From assembly GCA_016765535.1 (NCBI GenBank), contig JAESPQ010000064.1, positions 1-46,792 of the forward strand: a DNA stretch of 46,792 bases, in the 5' to 3' direction. The translations under genes and the position numbers were made by a program. The first letter of the stretch is position 1. Each line of letters begins with the position of its first letter. Origin of the DNA: Alteromonadaceae bacterium (GTDB lineage: Bacteria > Pseudomonadota > Gammaproteobacteria > Enterobacterales > Alteromonadaceae). Positions 44,576 through 46,792 of the stretch are shown piece by piece. The notes below the pieces were generated by a model. It saw only the letters and a list, made by a program, of their open reading frames with translations, did not search any database and was not told the origin of the DNA.

Positions 44576-46639
44576 TTAAAACTGATAATCTACTCGTAAC
44601 ATAAAATTTCGGCCTGGCTGTTTTTCGGCTAAACCAGCGCGAGATGGCCGCGACTGATGAATATATTCTTTATCAAAGGCATTATAAATAAAAAAACTTA
44701 AGGCGATATTTTTTATGGGTAATTTATCACAAACAATACCCGTATCCCATGTTGTATAAGCAGGTACTTTAGTTAATGGTGAATCGCTAAAAGGCGCTAG
44801 ACCATTATCAGGCAAGTGGCTGTCTTCTTTTTTACCAACATAACGAATAATATTACTCCAATAAATCCCGTCATCAATTGAGTATCTATTCACTATATTA
44901 ATATTGATTTTATTGGTATTTTCAATAGAAAAAGTTTCATTATCACGAGTTCGTCCATTTTTATAATTTAAATTAATAAAACCATTATTACGCTCATTAA
45001 TTTGATAATTAAGTTCTGATTCATAAGAATAAATATAAGCCCTATCTAAGTTACTGGCAATTTGACGATCACCTTGTTTACGAAAATCAAGCAGACCGCG
45101 TAAATCATTATAAGAAATATTATTGCGCCAACTGATATTGCTAGACACTTGCCACGTGTGATCGACTTCAATGCTATACACTTTTTCTTCAGAAACATTC
45201 ACGTTACCTTCAAAACCAGTCACTCGACTAGAGCTTTGCTCCACCGAGGGTCGTCTTAAGCCATTAGACAGTATAAATTTAAATGTGTGCTTCACATTAG
45301 GATGGTAAATGGCATTAATATTCACTAAATATTGATTAGGTACAGCAATGGCTTTAAAATCGCCACCAAAATCATTTTGATATAACTCTTTACTGAATTC
45401 AGCACGCAAACCCGCACCTAAAGTTAATGTTGGCGAATAATCATATTTTAGTTGTCCATAACCTGATAAATATCTTAATTTAGCAGAGGCATTAACGGGT
45501 GAGTTAATCCGCGCACCACCGTCAACAGGATACTGCGAAAATACCGAATGATAATTACGCGCATAATCAATATTAATGCCGCCAACAGCACGTATTTTAT
45601 CTTCTTGATATGTCCATTTAAAATCAGCAATAGCGCGATTCATTTTTAAATCATTCCATTTGTCATCAGTTTGATTAAATTGATGATCGGGATCATGAGG
45701 AGCAAACAACATAAATTTACGCTTCATCCATGAAATACGCGCACTAAATTTCGTAGTATCGGATAATTGCTGATCATAATTAATAATGGCTAGTGTTAGA
45801 GGATCGCGTTCAACTAAAGGTTTTTCGGTTAATAAATACGGCCGCGCATCATACACTGGCGAGGTTTGTTTTTGCCAATCGTTGCGTAGTGTAAAGGTCC
45901 AGTTTTTATACTGACTTTTAACAAAAAGATCAGCCCAATAACTATTTTCATTAACAGATTTTATACCGCGCTGCTGATAATATTGATAGTTAATATCAGG
46001 ATTTTTTTTACTATTGTAATGTCCCGAAACAAACCAAGACCAATCATTAACCTGTTTAGTCAACGCAAAACCCAGCTGATTATCATCATAAGACGCTCGG
46101 CTTATATTAATTTGGGCACCTGATGTTTGCGTGGGCTGTTTGGTGATAATATTTACCACGCCTAAAAAGGCATTATGTCCCCACATAACACCGCCAGCAC
46201 CACGGGTAATTTCAATATGATCAATATTATCTAGCTGAAAGGCACGATCTAAATGAACTTGATTATCGACAATATCATTAATGGGCACACCATCAAATAA
46301 TGCTAAAACCGATTCACGATTACCGCGGGTAAAAATTCGCTCGGTGCGTAGTTGTCGCTGAATATCATAACCCGGCACTAAAGCTAATACATCATTAATA
46401 GTGCGCAAACCTAATAAGCGCATTTGCTCTGGCGTATATACGGTGATCACTTGTGGAGCATCAATAATACTTTCTTCGCTGCGCGAAACAGAGGTGACTT
46501 TAATTTTTAGTAAATCTTCTAAAGAGAGGCTAAAAATATCGACCAATTCTTGCGAGTCTTCTGCATAAACAGGCGGGCTAAAGCTAAAAAAGACCAAACA
46601 AATAAAAAGGTTAGCTACTAAGATTTTTACTATTAACAC
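44576..46639 (-). CDS. TonB-dependent outer-membrane receptor
   Basis: Outer-membrane receptor of about 687 residues for uptake of a ligand that cannot be read from sequence (siderophore, vitamin or oligosaccharide). The signal peptide ends PPVYA|EDSQ. The plug domain (about 50-165) includes DAPQVITVYTPEQMRLLG and ALFDGVPIND, then the ITRGAGGVMWGHNAFLGVVN motif. A 22-strand-type barrel follows, ending FMLRVDYQF with the terminal Phe. No clear STN signalling domain is seen. The start is uncertain: GTG 46639 and TTG 46645 both follow AGGTG and give a normal signal peptide. The frame continues to a TTG at 46735 through a 45-bp tandem duplication, which would add 32 residues. Confidence 0.88.
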   Translation of the reverse strand: MLIVKILVANLFICLVFFSFSPPVYAEDSQELVDIFSLSLEDLLKIKVTSVSRSEESIIDAPQVITVYTPEQMRLLGLRTINDVLALVPGYDIQRQLRTERIFTRGNRESVLALFDGVPINDIVDNQVHLDRAFQLDNIDHIEITRGAGGVMWGHNAFLGVVNIITKQPTQTSGAQINISRASYDDNQLGFALTKQVNDWSWFVSGHYNSKKNPDINYQYYQQRGIKSVNENSYWADLFVKSQYKNWTFTLRNDWQKQTSPVYDARPYLLTEKPLVERDPLTLAIINYDQQLSDTTKFSARISWMKRKFMLFAPHDPDHQFNQTDDKWNDLKMNRAIADFKWTYQEDKIRAVGGINIDYARNYHSVFSQYPVDGGARINSPVNASAKLRYLSGYGQLKYDYSPTLTLGAGLRAEFSKELYQNDFGGDFKAIAVPNQYLVNINAIYHPNVKHTFKFILSNGLRRPSVEQSSSRVTGFEGNVNVSEEKVYSIEVDHTWQVSSNISWRNNISYNDLRGLLDFRKQGDRQIASNLDRAYIYSYESELNYQINERNNGFINLNYKNGRTRDNETFSIENTNKININIVNRYSIDDGIYWSNIIRYVGKKEDSHLPDNGLAPFSDSPLTKVPAYTTWDTGIVCDKLPIKNIALSFFIYNAFDKEYIHQSRPSRAGLAEKQPGRNFMLRVDYQF

Positions 46640-46642
46640 ATT

Positions 46643-46736
46643 CAAAACACCTGAAAAATTTCTTTTGTTATTCAATATATTACAATACAAAACACCTGAA
46701 AAATTTCTTTTGTTATTCAATATATTACAATACAAA
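46643..46736. repeat. 45-bp in-frame tandem duplication at the TonB receptor start
   Basis: Two exact copies, 46643-46687 and 46688-46732, plus 4 further matching bases. The unit is 15 codons with no stop. Each copy carries the AGGTG...TTG combination that could initiate translation, so the duplication doubles the potential start region. Confidence 0.9.
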
Positions 46737-46792
46737 TCAACTTTATATTATCCAAAGTATAAACGCTATTCTATTTTTAACAATAAAAACTA

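Noticed and set aside
46643-46736. Tandem 45-bp repeat considered as a CRISPR array
   Set aside because: The copies are directly adjacent with no spacer, and there are only two.
1-46792. tRNA/rRNA genes, insertion sequences, phage genes, riboswitches
   Set aside because: None of their sequence hallmarks were seen on either strand. A covariance-model scan was not possible here, so a small RNA gene may have been missed.

Overview
The window reads as chromosomal DNA from an AT-rich marine gammaproteobacterium of the order Alteromonadales, most likely Colwelliaceae (Colwellia/Thalassotalea-like). This is inferred from the srkA-dsbA pair, the hslR-hslO ... pckA / envZ-ompR block (the enteric/Alteromonadales arrangement, here with genes inserted), a full gspC-to-gspN operon, an amylase closely resembling the chloride-dependent enzyme of Pseudoalteromonas haloplanktis, and small palindromic intergenic repeats. 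No tRNA, rRNA, transposase, phage or CRISPR was seen.

Layout. 1-5.5 kb: the end of an SSB-like gene, a repeat element, srkA-dsbA, ccoG, a small exported protein and a LuxR-type response regulator. 5.5-13.3 kb: three minus-strand secreted GH13 enzymes (isoamylase, a multi-domain alpha-amylase and an intact chloride-type alpha-amylase); the first two carry frame-breaking lesions. 13.8-26.2 kb: a complete type II secretion operon (gspC D E F G H I J K L M N, minus strand), interrupted by repeat clusters between gspG and gspH and between gspK and gspL. 26.4-36.8 kb: hslR-hslO, a lipoprotein, a large M36 metalloprotease with a GlyGly-CTERM-like tail, pckA, and ompR-envZ. 37-43.6 kb: a plus-strand operon of six genes: a five-repeat COG4315-type lipoprotein (frameshifted), a monoheme lipoprotein, a beta-barrel-like protein with an N-terminal haem c motif, an ECF sigma factor, an RskA-type anti-sigma factor and a Gfo/Idh/MocA oxidoreductase. 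43.5-46.7 kb: a second, broken Gfo/Idh/MocA gene and a TonB-dependent receptor whose start lies in a 45-bp tandem duplication.

How the genes fit together. Much of the window concerns secretion and extracellular degradation: DsbA for periplasmic disulfides, the Gsp machine, and plausible cargo (amylases, M36 protease). The 37-43 kb operon is the best candidate for an undescribed system: surface or periplasmic proteins with Yx(F/W/Y)xxD repeats and c-type haem sites, encoded with their own ECF sigma/anti-sigma pair. An ECF-like promoter lies upstream of its first gene. Its function is unknown; an envelope redox or metal-related role is inference.

Four genes carry frame-disrupting changes (about 11 nt lost in the isoamylase, 1 nt in the amylase signal peptide, +1 nt in the COG4315 lipoprotein, about 20 nt lost in the second Gfo/Idh gene). 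Whether these are true pseudogenes or sequence errors cannot be decided from one sequence.
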